Of a stretch of DNA of 64,000 nt, positions 7,983 through 15,824 are shown one piece after another. Origin of the DNA: Lysobacteraceae bacterium (GTDB lineage Bacteria > Pseudomonadota > Gammaproteobacteria > Xanthomonadales > Xanthomonadaceae); contig JAEUPQ010000025.1 of assembly GCA_016789405.1 (NCBI GenBank), positions 1 through 64,000 of the forward strand, in the 5' to 3' direction. The position numbers and the translations under genes are program-made. The notes beneath the pieces are model-generated. The model saw only the letters and a program-made list of their open reading frames with translations. It had not been told where the DNA came from and did no database searches. How positions within the stretch are numbered: position 1 is the stretch's first letter; each line of letters starts with the position of its first letter.

Positions 7983-9209
7983 TTGATCGAGGGACTGCAT
8001 CTGAGCGCCGTGACCACCGACAACACGACGTCCCCCGGGACGGGCTCGAAGAGGACGCAGTCCGGGCTGGCCCGGGCGTGGCCGGGCCTGCGCGGCTTCC
8101 TGGGCTGGTGGCAGGACGCGCTGGCGAGCTGGCTGCCGCAGCGCGTGCGCGCCGTGTTCGGCCTGGGCCAGCAGCGCCTGCTGCTGCGCCGCGATGCCGA
8201 CAACCTGACCCTCGCCATGACCTTGCCGGTGCAACCCGGCGAACCGGCGGTCCGCGACCTGGCCGAATTGCCCTGGGATGCGGTCGCCGGCGAGCAGGAG
8301 CCGCTGGCACGCCTGCTCAGTCCGCGCATCGCCAACCTGCCGCGCTGGCTGCTGCTGCCGTCGCGCAGCGGCCTGCGCCGCCGCCTGCAGCTTCCCGCCG
8401 CCGCCGCCGAGCGTTTGCGCGAGGTGCTGGGCTTCGAAATCGACCGCCAGACCCCGTTCGCCGCCAACGACGTCTTCTACGACGCGCGCCTGATCGGCCG
8501 TCGTGGCGACGGTCAGATCGACGCGGAACTCATCGTCGTGCCGAAGGCCAGTCTGGAGGCCGCCGTGGCCGCACTGGGCCCCGCGCTGGGCGCGACCCTG
8601 TCCGGCGTGGACATGGCCGATGCCGAGGGCCAGCCGCTGGGCGTGAACCTGCTGCCGGTCGCGCAGCGTCGCCGTCGTCGCGACCCGCGCGCGGCCTGGA
8701 ACATCGGCCTGGTCTCGGTGCTGCTGATCGCCGCAGCCGCCGGCCTGTGGCAGATCCGCGCCAATCGCGAGTCGGCCGCCGACGCCTTCGAGGTCGAAGC
8801 CAAGCGCCGCGCCAAGCAGGCGCAGAAAGTGGCCGACGAAAAGCGCCTGCTGGTCGATACCGTCGAAGGCCTGCGCTTCCTCCAGGAAACCCGCAACGGT
8901 CGTCCCACCACCGTCGAGGTGCTCGACGAAATCACTCGCCTGCTGCCCGATGGCACCTATCTCGAAAAGGTCTCGGTCGAAGGCGAGAAGGTGATGATCA
9001 TCGGCCTCAGCTCCGAAGCCGCCAGCCTCGTCGAACGGCTTCGCCCGTCGAAGCTGTGGAAGGCACCGCAGCTGACCGGCGCGCTGATGCCCGACCAGGC
9101 CAAGGGCAAGGATCGATTCACCATCACCGCCGACCTGGCCGTGATCGAACCCCGCAGCGGCAACAAGCCCGCGAGAGGGCAGAAGCCCCGTCCGGAGGGG
9201 GCGCCATGA
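7983..9209 (+). CDS. gspL: Type II secretion protein GspL/XpsL (PilN-like C-terminal half)
   Basis: A bitopic inner-membrane protein that recruits GspE to the platform. The 408 residues divide into a cytoplasmic actin-like part (about 40-225), one membrane helix near 240-258 (NIGLVSVLLIAAAAGLW), a coiled coil rich in Ala, Lys and Glu (about 262-300), and a PilN/GspL periplasmic domain ending near 385. The DEITRLLPDGTYLEKVSVEG stretch is a PilN hallmark. The start is uncertain: TTG 7983 is weakly preceded by CGGG and GTG 8010 is an alternative. The 3' end overlaps gspM by 4 bp. Confidence 0.85.
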   Translation: MIEGLHLSAVTTDNTTSPGTGSKRTQSGLARAWPGLRGFLGWWQDALASWLPQRVRAVFGLGQQRLLLRRDADNLTLAMTLPVQPGEPAVRDLAELPWDAVAGEQEPLARLLSPRIANLPRWLLLPSRSGLRRRLQLPAAAAERLREVLGFEIDRQTPFAANDVFYDARLIGRRGDGQIDAELIVVPKASLEAAVAALGPALGATLSGVDMADAEGQPLGVNLLPVAQRRRRRDPRAAWNIGLVSVLLIAAAAGLWQIRANRESAADAFEVEAKRRAKQAQKVADEKRLLVDTVEGLRFLQETRNGRPTTVEVLDEITRLLPDGTYLEKVSVEGEKVMIIGLSSEAASLVERLRPSKLWKAPQLTGALMPDQAKGKDRFTITADLAVIEPRSGNKPARGQKPRPEGAP

Positions 9210-9826
9210 CCGCCGCGACCAAATCACCTTCGCCGCGCGACCGCTGGTTGGCGCTCGGCCTGCTGGCCGCCGCGCTGGCGCTGGCTTATTTCGCCGTGAT
9301 CCACCCCTGGTGGAGCGTGCCGATGATGGAGCTGCAGGGACGCATCGATACCCTCCAGGAGCGCGATGCGCGCTCGCGCGCCACGCTGGCCCAGGCCGGG
9401 GAAGTGCGCAAGCGACTCGCGAGCGTGCGCGAGCAGTCCGCGCGGATGCCCGGTTTCATGGACGGCACCGTCGAATCGGCCACCTCGGCACTCGTCGCGC
9501 GCCTGGAAACGGCGGTGCTCGAAGCCAGTCCGAAGAACCGCAGCTGCGCGATCCAGAACCGGTCGCCGCTGACCGAGCCGCGCAAGGAACGCTTCCCGCG
9601 CGCGGTCGTGCAGGTGCGACTGCGCTGCGGCACGCCGGAGCTGGCGATGGTGCTGCACTCGCTGGAAAGCGGCACGCCGCGCCTGTTCGTGGACAACCTC
9701 AACGTGGTCGCCAATCGCTTCTATTTCTCGCCCGACCAGTCTTCCGCGAACGGTGGCCTGGACGTGAACTTCGATCTCTACGGCTACGTTGCGCCGACGG
9801 CAGGAGGCAACGCCGATGCGCGCTGA
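9206..9826 (+). CDS. gspM: Type II secretion protein GspM/XpsM
   Basis: A 206-residue bitopic inner-membrane partner of GspL. Residues about 15-33 form the membrane helix (LALGLLAAALALAYFAVI), then a coiled coil (LQGRIDTLQERDARSRATL) leads into a ferredoxin-like periplasmic domain (about 90-195) of the GspM_II / PilO type. Two cysteines (Cys113 and Cys139 area) could pair. The ATG overlaps the gspL stop. It is assigned mainly from position and architecture, as GspM sequences are poorly conserved. Confidence 0.85.
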   Translation: MTAATKSPSPRDRWLALGLLAAALALAYFAVIHPWWSVPMMELQGRIDTLQERDARSRATLAQAGEVRKRLASVREQSARMPGFMDGTVESATSALVARLETAVLEASPKNRSCAIQNRSPLTEPRKERFPRAVVQVRLRCGTPELAMVLHSLESGTPRLFVDNLNVVANRFYFSPDQSSANGGLDVNFDLYGYVAPTAGGNADAR

Positions 9827-10574
9827 CAGCCTGAGCCCGCGCACCTGGGTGCTGGCCGGTGCGGCCGGCTGGGCGATCGCCGTGTGGGTGCTGGCGCTGG
9901 CCGGCATGGGCGGACGCCTGGGCGAGGGCGAAACCGATGCCGCCGGACAGAAACTGCCCGAGACCAAGCTGCCGGCCTCCGCCCGTCCGGGCGTGATGGA
10001 GCAGTACGCCGAGATCAAGAACCGCCCGCTGTTCTCCGAGAACCGCCGGCACCAGCCGTTCACCATCGACGCCGGCGGCGAGGAAGGACAGGCCAACACC
10101 TTCGACTACACCCTCACCAGCGTGGTGATCAGCGGCGACGTGCAGCTGGCCATCCTCAAGCCGGCCGCCGAGGGCGCGCAGCCGGTGCGCGTGAAGCTCG
10201 GCACGGCGGTGGATACCGCGCCGCAATGGACCCTCGCCAGCCTGGAGCCCCGCGCCGCGGTGTTCCGCGGCCCCGAAGGCGACCGGCGCCTGGACCTGCG
10301 CGTGTTCAACGGCGTCGGCGGTGCGAATCCGCCGCCCACGGGCGCGCCGCCCCAGCAGGCGGTCATCAACGAAACACTGCCGGGCCAGCCGGGCAATGAA
10401 GTGCCCGCTCCCCAGCCCGCGCCGCCGCCACCGCCGCCACCGCCCAGCGGCAACGTGTCGACCGAAGTGCAGCTCGAGGCGATCCGCAAGCGGATCGAGG
10501 AGCGCCGCGCCCAGTTGAGGCAGCAAGCCGCACAGGAAGCGCAGAACGCCGCGCCGCCTGGACAGACACCATGA
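9816..10574 (+). CDS. gspN: Type II secretion protein GspN/XpsN (GspC-like HR domain)
   Basis: A 252-residue inner-membrane protein with a membrane helix near 12-30, a linker containing the NRPLFSENRRHQP motif typical of the GspC/XpsN HR region (LF.xxR.P), a beta-rich domain (about 85-165), a proline-rich stretch (QPAPPPPPPPPSG) and a charged C-terminal helix. XpsN replaces GspC as the link between the inner-membrane platform and the secretin in Xanthomonas. The ATG at 9816 has an AGGAGG ribosome binding site. It overlaps gspM and gspD. Confidence 0.88.
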   Translation: MRADSLSPRTWVLAGAAGWAIAVWVLALAGMGGRLGEGETDAAGQKLPETKLPASARPGVMEQYAEIKNRPLFSENRRHQPFTIDAGGEEGQANTFDYTLTSVVISGDVQLAILKPAAEGAQPVRVKLGTAVDTAPQWTLASLEPRAAVFRGPEGDRRLDLRVFNGVGGANPPPTGAPPQQAVINETLPGQPGNEVPAPQPAPPPPPPPPSGNVSTEVQLEAIRKRIEERRAQLRQQAAQEAQNAAPPGQTP

Positions 10575-12820
10575 AGATTGCCCCGAGAGTTCACAGAATG
10601 AATCTCCAAGCCGCAGCCCGCACCACTTTCGCCGCCGCGCTTTGCGCGATCTTTGCGGCCCATGCCGCGTCGCCGACGCCGGTGATCAAGCGCAACACGC
10701 AGCGCAGCACGCCGAGCACGCCTGCGGATGCGCCGATCGAAGCGCCCGCCAAACCCGATGCGGACGAGGATGCGCGCGCCAAGCCGGTGATCCATCGCGG
10801 CAGCGGCCAGGTCATCAATCGCGATGCGGCCAGTTCGCCGATGCCCGACCTGGGCGCGACGACGGGCGAGACCACCTTCAACTTCGAAGGCGAGTCGCTG
10901 CACGCGGTCGTGAAGGCGATCCTCGGCGACCTGCTCGGCCAGAACTACACCATCGCGCCGAACGTGCAGGGCACGGTCACCTACGTCACGCCGAAGAAGA
11001 TCAGCCCCGCGCAGGCGCTGTCGGTGCTGGAGATGATCCTGGGCTGGAACAACGCCCGCATGATCTACAGCGACGGCCGCTACAGCATCGTGCCCGCCGA
11101 CCAGGCGCTGGCGACCGGCGTGGTCGCGCCGCGCAGCAACTCCCCGGCGAGCGCGCGCGGCTTCGAGTCGCGCGTGGTGCCGCTGCGCTACATCTCGGCC
11201 ACCGAGATGGAGAAGCTGCTCAAGCCGTATGCGCGCCCCGGCGCGATCGTGACCGTCGACCCGGGCCGCAACGTGATGACCCTCGCCGGTTCGCGCGCCG
11301 AACTGGAAAGCTACCTGCGCACCATCGAGGTCTTCGACGTCGACTGGATGGCGAGCATGTCGGTCGGCGTGTTCCCGCTGGAATCGAGCCGCGCCGGCAA
11401 GGTCGTGCAGGATCTCGAGAAGGTGTTCGGCGAAGGCAGCAAGTCGCCGGTCGCCGGCATGTTCCGCTTCATGCCGATCGAAAGCGCCAACGCGGTGCTG
11501 GCGATCACCGCGCAGCCGGAATACCTCGACGACATCCAGCAGTGGGTCGAGCGCATCGACGGCGCCGGCGAGGGCCTGCGCCTGTACTCCTATGAATTGA
11601 AATACGTCACCGCGAAGGATCTCGCCGCGCGCCTGGGCGAAGTGTTCGGCGGAAGCGGTGGCAGCAGCGGCGGCAACGACAGCGGTGGCGGCATCTCGCT
11701 GATCCCCGGCGGCCAGTCCGCCACGATCGGCGGTGGCGGCGGCAAGGATGGCGGCAGCGTCGACGGCGGCGGTCCGGGGGGTTCCGGCGGTGGCGGTCTC
11801 GGTGGCGGTTCGCTGTCCCTGGGCAGCGGCAACCAGGGCGGCAGCAGCAGCGTCGTGATCGAAGTCGGTGGCGACAAGGTCGCGGTGTCGGCGATCGAAG
11901 AGAACAACACCCTGCTGGTCCGCTCCACGCCGTCCGCGTGGCGCTCGATCATGGACGTGATCGAGAAGCTCGACACGCTGCCGCTGCAGGTGCACATCGA
12001 ATCGCAGGTTGTCGAGGTGAAGCTCAACGGCGAACTGGCCTACGGCGTGAACTGGTTCATCGAGAACGCCGCGCAGGAGAACGGCCTGCCCAACGTGTCC
12101 GACCCGCTCGGTTCGATTCCGCGCAAGTGGAGCACGCTCGGCGCCAGCGTCGGTGGTCGCGGCACCGGTGGGGGCCTGGCCTGGACCCTGCTCAAGAACG
12201 ACGCCGCGGCGATCATCACCGCGCTGGACAAGGTGACCGACGTGCGCCTGCTGCAGACCGGTTCGCTGCTGGCGCGCAACAACTCCGAGGCCACCCTGAA
12301 CGTGGGCAGCCGCATCCCGGTGACCTCGGTGTCGGTCAATCCGATCCTCGGCAACAACAACAGCATCAGCCAGGTGCAGTACCTCGACACCGGCGTGATC
12401 CTGAAGGTGCGCCCGCGCGTGACCAAGGACGGCACCGTGTTCCTCGAGATCGTGCAGGAAGTCAGCTCGCCGGGTTCGGCCGCCGACGTCAACGGCAACG
12501 TGCGCATCGACACGCGCCGCTTCAAGACCGAGGCGATCGTGCCGACCGGCGACACCGTGATCCTCGCCGGCCTCATCCAGGATGGCAGCAGCAAGGGTTC
12601 CACCGGCATCCCGGGCCTGAGCCGCATCCCGTGGGTCGGTGGACTGTTCGGACGCCAGACCACCAGCAAGGATCGCACCGAAGTCGTGCTGCTGATCACG
12701 CCGACGATCATCCGCGACCAGAAGGAACTGCGCGACTTCACCGACGACTACACACGCGGATTCCGCTCCATGGAACCGATCAACGCGCCGAAGAAGCCGC
12801 GCCGCGCGCGCGGCGGCTGA
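10571..12820 (+). CDS. gspD: Type II secretion secretin GspD/XpsD
   Basis: Outer-membrane pore of the Xps machine, 749 residues. A signal peptide ends near Ala35-Ser36 (second Met at 13 may be the true start). The N0 domain begins TTFNFEGESLHAVVKAILGD, followed by N1-N3. A long Gly/Ser-rich insertion at about 360-428 sits within the N3 region, longer than in many secretins. The secretin barrel covers about 490-720 with VGSRIPVTSVSV and VPTGDTVILAGLIQDG / GIPGLSRIPWVGGLFG, the hallmark C-terminal motif. No canonical lipobox is seen (the Cys25 context is AAALC). The start overlaps the gspN stop (ATGA). Confidence 0.95.
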   Translation: MKIAPRVHRMNLQAAARTTFAAALCAIFAAHAASPTPVIKRNTQRSTPSTPADAPIEAPAKPDADEDARAKPVIHRGSGQVINRDAASSPMPDLGATTGETTFNFEGESLHAVVKAILGDLLGQNYTIAPNVQGTVTYVTPKKISPAQALSVLEMILGWNNARMIYSDGRYSIVPADQALATGVVAPRSNSPASARGFESRVVPLRYISATEMEKLLKPYARPGAIVTVDPGRNVMTLAGSRAELESYLRTIEVFDVDWMASMSVGVFPLESSRAGKVVQDLEKVFGEGSKSPVAGMFRFMPIESANAVLAITAQPEYLDDIQQWVERIDGAGEGLRLYSYELKYVTAKDLAARLGEVFGGSGGSSGGNDSGGGISLIPGGQSATIGGGGGKDGGSVDGGGPGGSGGGGLGGGSLSLGSGNQGGSSSVVIEVGGDKVAVSAIEENNTLLVRSTPSAWRSIMDVIEKLDTLPLQVHIESQVVEVKLNGELAYGVNWFIENAAQENGLPNVSDPLGSIPRKWSTLGASVGGRGTGGGLAWTLLKNDAAAIITALDKVTDVRLLQTGSLLARNNSEATLNVGSRIPVTSVSVNPILGNNNSISQVQYLDTGVILKVRPRVTKDGTVFLEIVQEVSSPGSAADVNGNVRIDTRRFKTEAIVPTGDTVILAGLIQDGSSKGSTGIPGLSRIPWVGGLFGRQTTSKDRTEVVLLITPTIIRDQKELRDFTDDYTRGFRSMEPINAPKKPRRARGG

Positions 12821-12840
12821 TCGCGAGCGCGCCCGCGCGG

Positions 12841-13725
12841 ATGAGCGCAGTGCCGGTCGTGCTGGTGCCGGTGGGCGTCGATGACGACGCCCTCGACGCC
12901 TGCCTCGCCGCGCTCGAGCAGGGCACGCCGCCGCAGACGCGGGTCTGGCTCGCGGACGATGCCCAGGCCGGCCCGCGCGGTCGCGCCATCATCGACCGCT
13001 GGCTGGCACGCACCGCCCTGCAGGCCGGCTACACGCGCCGCGCACGACCGATCGGCGAATCTGCCCATCTCGACGACATGCTGCGCGCCTGCGGCGACGA
13101 GGATGTCCTCGTCCTCGCCGGCGATGCGGTGCCGCTGCCCGGCTGGGCCACGCAACTCGCCGCCTGCGCGGCGCGCGATCCCGCCATCGCCACTGCGACA
13201 CCGTGGTGCAATGCCGGCGAGGCGGCGTCCTGGCCGCGGATCGGCGAAGTGCTGCCGGTGCCGGACGAACCCGTGCGCCTCGCGCGCGCCGCCGCCAGGC
13301 TGCCGCCGCACCACCCGGAGTTGCCGGGTGCGGTGAGCCACGCGCTGTTCCTGCGTGGCAGCGCGCGCGTGAAAGCCGGTGGCCTGGATGCGGATACCTA
13401 TGCGTCGTCGTATGCGGCGTTGATCGACCTGTCGCTGCGCATGGCCGGACTGGGCTGGCGCAACGTGCTGTGCGAAACCGCGTTCGTCGCGCGCAGCGGC
13501 GAAGGCGTACCGCTGGGCGACGATGTCGAAACCCTGGGCGTGCGCTGGCCGACCTGGCATGCGCGCCTGGCGCAGTTCCTGATGGACGATCCGCTGCATG
13601 CGTTGCGCCAGCGGCTTGCCGATGCCCATGCGGCCGAGGGTCTGCACGACGGTCTTCATGACGGTCTTCATGACCAGCCGGACCTGTTCGGCGGCGACAC
13701 GGCCTCGGACGGAGAGCGCGCATGA
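12841..13725 (+). CDS. Degenerate glycosyltransferase-like protein
   Basis: A 294-residue soluble protein, 20 nt after gspD. The N-terminus VVLVPVGVDDDALDACLAALEQ followed by VLVLAGDAVPLPGWATQLA resembles a GT-A family 2 fold, in which GDA would stand where a DxD metal site normally is. The usual DNxSxDGT motif is missing, so activity is uncertain. Near the C-terminus is a (GLHD)x3 repeat encoded by a 12-bp tandem repeat (13637-13672). It overlaps the next GT2 gene by 4 bp, which places it in a glycosylation unit rather than in secretion. No signal peptide or membrane helix is visible. Confidence 0.65.
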   Translation: MSAVPVVLVPVGVDDDALDACLAALEQGTPPQTRVWLADDAQAGPRGRAIIDRWLARTALQAGYTRRARPIGESAHLDDMLRACGDEDVLVLAGDAVPLPGWATQLAACAARDPAIATATPWCNAGEAASWPRIGEVLPVPDEPVRLARAAARLPPHHPELPGAVSHALFLRGSARVKAGGLDADTYASSYAALIDLSLRMAGLGWRNVLCETAFVARSGEGVPLGDDVETLGVRWPTWHARLAQFLMDDPLHALRQRLADAHAAEGLHDGLHDGLHDQPDLFGGDTASDGERA

Positions 13726-14582
13726 AGGATGCGCCTTCGTTCGAGCTTGCCGCCGTCGTCGTCACCTACCGCAGCGCAGAGACGATCGTCGACTGCCTGC
13801 AGCGCCTGCGTGCCGCAACAGGGGTTTCCGAGATCCGCGTGGTCGACAACGGCTCCGACGATGGCACGGTCGAGCTCGTGCAGCGCATGGCGCTGCAGGA
13901 TGCGCGCCTGCGCTTCATCGCCAATCCCGACAACCCCGGCTTCGCCGTTGCCTGCAACCAGGGCGCCCGCGACAGTGCCGCACGCTGGCTGGCGTTCGTG
14001 AATCCCGATTGCCTGGTCGAACCGGACACCTTCCTGTGCCTGCATGGACAGGTCGCTGCGGCCAGGTCGAAGGGCGCTGACAGCGTCCTGCTCGGTGTCG
14101 ACCTGGTCGATGAACAGGGCGTGCGCGACGGTGCCGCGCGACGTCGCGATCCGGATTTCGCAGCGATGCTGCGCGACGCGTCGGCGCGACGCCTGGACGT
14201 GGCCATCGATCGGTCGACGTCCCTGCAAGCCGTGCCGGCGATCTCCGGCGCCCTGATGTTCCTGCCGCGCAGCCTGTTCGAGCGGATCGGCGGCTTCGAC
14301 GAAGGCTATCGATTGCACGCCGAGGACCTCGACTTGTGCAGGCGCGCGCGTGATGCAGGTGCCTGCGTTGCCGTTGCCAACGATGTGACGGTCGTGCATG
14401 TGCGCGGCGTGTCGAGCCGCTCGCGGCCGTGGTTCGTGGAATGGCACAAGCATCGCGGCCTCGCCCGCTATTTCCTCAAGTTCGAAGCGTCGCGTCGCGG
14501 CTGGCCGCTGCGCCTGCTGGTGCTGGCGACGATCTGGGCGCGCTTCCCGCTTGCGGGGTTGCGCGCATGGCGTCGCAAATGA
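13722..14582 (+). CDS. GT2 family glycosyltransferase (WbbL/rhamnosyltransferase-like)
   Basis: A 286-residue GT-A enzyme. AAVVVTYRSAETIVDCLQ opens the fold, VVDNGSDDGT is the nucleotide-sugar motif, NPDNPGFAVACNQGA and FVNPDCLVEP carry the DxD-equivalent NPD, and GALMFLPRSLFERIGGFDEGY with HAEDLDLCRRAR provides the acceptor and catalytic ED motif. These are typical of rhamnosyltransferase-like GT2 proteins of O-antigen clusters. A basic amphipathic C-terminus may bind membrane. It overlaps genes on both sides (ATGA in each case), so it is co-translated with the degenerate GT and the EreA-like protein. Confidence 0.85.
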   Translation: MKDAPSFELAAVVVTYRSAETIVDCLQRLRAATGVSEIRVVDNGSDDGTVELVQRMALQDARLRFIANPDNPGFAVACNQGARDSAARWLAFVNPDCLVEPDTFLCLHGQVAAARSKGADSVLLGVDLVDEQGVRDGAARRRDPDFAAMLRDASARRLDVAIDRSTSLQAVPAISGALMFLPRSLFERIGGFDEGYRLHAEDLDLCRRARDAGACVAVANDVTVVHVRGVSSRSRPWFVEWHKHRGLARYFLKFEASRRGWPLRLLVLATIWARFPLAGLRAWRRK

Positions 14583-15766
14583 ATGCAATGCGCATCGCCG
14601 GGCTCTGCCTGGGCCTGTGGCTGTGCGTCGCGCCGGTCGCCGCCGCATTGGAGCCGCCTTCCACGTTCGACCGAGACGAGTCCGCCGAACTCGATCGCCT
14701 GGTCCGCGACGTCTGTCGCAAGGACATCGTCCTGCTCGGCGAGGACGCGAACCACGGAGGCGGTCGCACCCTGGAGGTCAAGGTCGAACTGGTGAAGCGC
14801 CTCGTTGATCGCTGCGGCTTCGGCGGCATCGTGTTCGAATCGTCGATCCATGCCTCGCTCGAACTCGAACGACGGCTCGCCCAGGGCGTCGAGACCGAGG
14901 AGGATGTCGTCGACGCCGCCGGCCAGCTGTGGTTCCGTGCCCGCGAAGCCCAGGCCTTGCCCGGGTACCTGCTGCAGGCGTTGCGCGACGGTCGCCTGCT
15001 CGTGGGCGGCATGGACATCCAGCCGGTCGCCTTGCCCGGCCGCTACACGCGCAGCCGGCAGGCCGCAGAGCTCGCCGCGCTGCTCGATGACGCGCAGCGC
15101 GAAGCATGCGAAGCCATCATCCAGCGGCACAACCGGTACGCCTACGACGATGCGCATCCGTTCGACGACGCAGAGCAGGCGCGGCTGCGCGACTGCATCG
15201 ACGCGGTGCGCGCCGCGAGCGCGTCTCCCGGCGGAATCGTGTCGCTGTCCAGCCGGATGGCCGAAGCCTACGGACGCTATCTCGACATGGCCATGACCGG
15301 CGATGGCGACGTGCGCGAGCGCGCGATGTTCGACAACCTGATGTGGTACCGGGATCGCTGGCCACGCAAGACGAAGATCCTGGTCTGGTGCGCGACCGTG
15401 CATGCAGCGAAGGACCTGCACAACGTCGCGCCCGCGATGCGCCCGATGGGCGCCGATGTGCACGCACGCTTCGGCAAACGCGCTGCGGTGATCGGCTTCA
15501 CCGCGCTGGCCGGATCGTTCGGCCACGCAGGGAGCGGGAATCCGCCGCTGCGCCTTTCCGATGCGCTGCCGGAGGCGCTCGAACGGAAGGCGCTGGCCGA
15601 CGGCGCCGGCCTGCGCTATCTCGATGCGAAACGCCTGGCGAAACTCGGCATCGCCGCCGCGCGGCCGATCAACTACCGCACCGTCCAGGCTGCGGAGTGG
15701 GTGGAGATCGTCGACGGCCTGGTCGTGCTGCGCGAGGAGCGCCCGGTCACGCCACGCCCGCGTTGA
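14579..15766 (+). CDS. Exported erythromycin-esterase-like protein
   Basis: A 395-residue protein of the EreA/ChaN-like superfamily. A signal peptide is clear (MNAMRIAGLCLGLWLCVAPVAAA, cleavage near residue 23). The fold starts with IVLLGEDANHGGGRTLEVK, an expanded version of the LGExxHG active-site motif, and has GGIVFESSIHASLELER, a GGMDIQP strand, ARAMFDNLMWYRDRW-like helix (RERAMFDNL) and VWCATVHAAKDL with a conserved His. Members are hydrolases of unclear substrate; few truly hydrolyse macrolides. Location in the periplasm and coupling to glycosyltransferases argue against simple antibiotic resistance. Start choice: ATG 14579 overlaps the upstream stop; 14567 and 14588 are also possible. 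Confidence 0.75.
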   Translation: MNAMRIAGLCLGLWLCVAPVAAALEPPSTFDRDESAELDRLVRDVCRKDIVLLGEDANHGGGRTLEVKVELVKRLVDRCGFGGIVFESSIHASLELERRLAQGVETEEDVVDAAGQLWFRAREAQALPGYLLQALRDGRLLVGGMDIQPVALPGRYTRSRQAAELAALLDDAQREACEAIIQRHNRYAYDDAHPFDDAEQARLRDCIDAVRAASASPGGIVSLSSRMAEAYGRYLDMAMTGDGDVRERAMFDNLMWYRDRWPRKTKILVWCATVHAAKDLHNVAPAMRPMGADVHARFGKRAAVIGFTALAGSFGHAGSGNPPLRLSDALPEALERKALADGAGLRYLDAKRLAKLGIAAARPINYRTVQAAEWVEIVDGLVVLREERPVTPRPR

Positions 15767-15824
15767 GGCCCGGCGGCAGCGTCACCCGCTTGCCGCGTGC
15801 GCATACGATCGATGGTCGCGCGTT

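Noticed and set aside
14579..15766. Macrolide resistance gene ereA
   Set aside because: Only superfamily-level similarity is visible, the active-site motif is altered, and a signal peptide places it in the periplasm in a glycosylation context.
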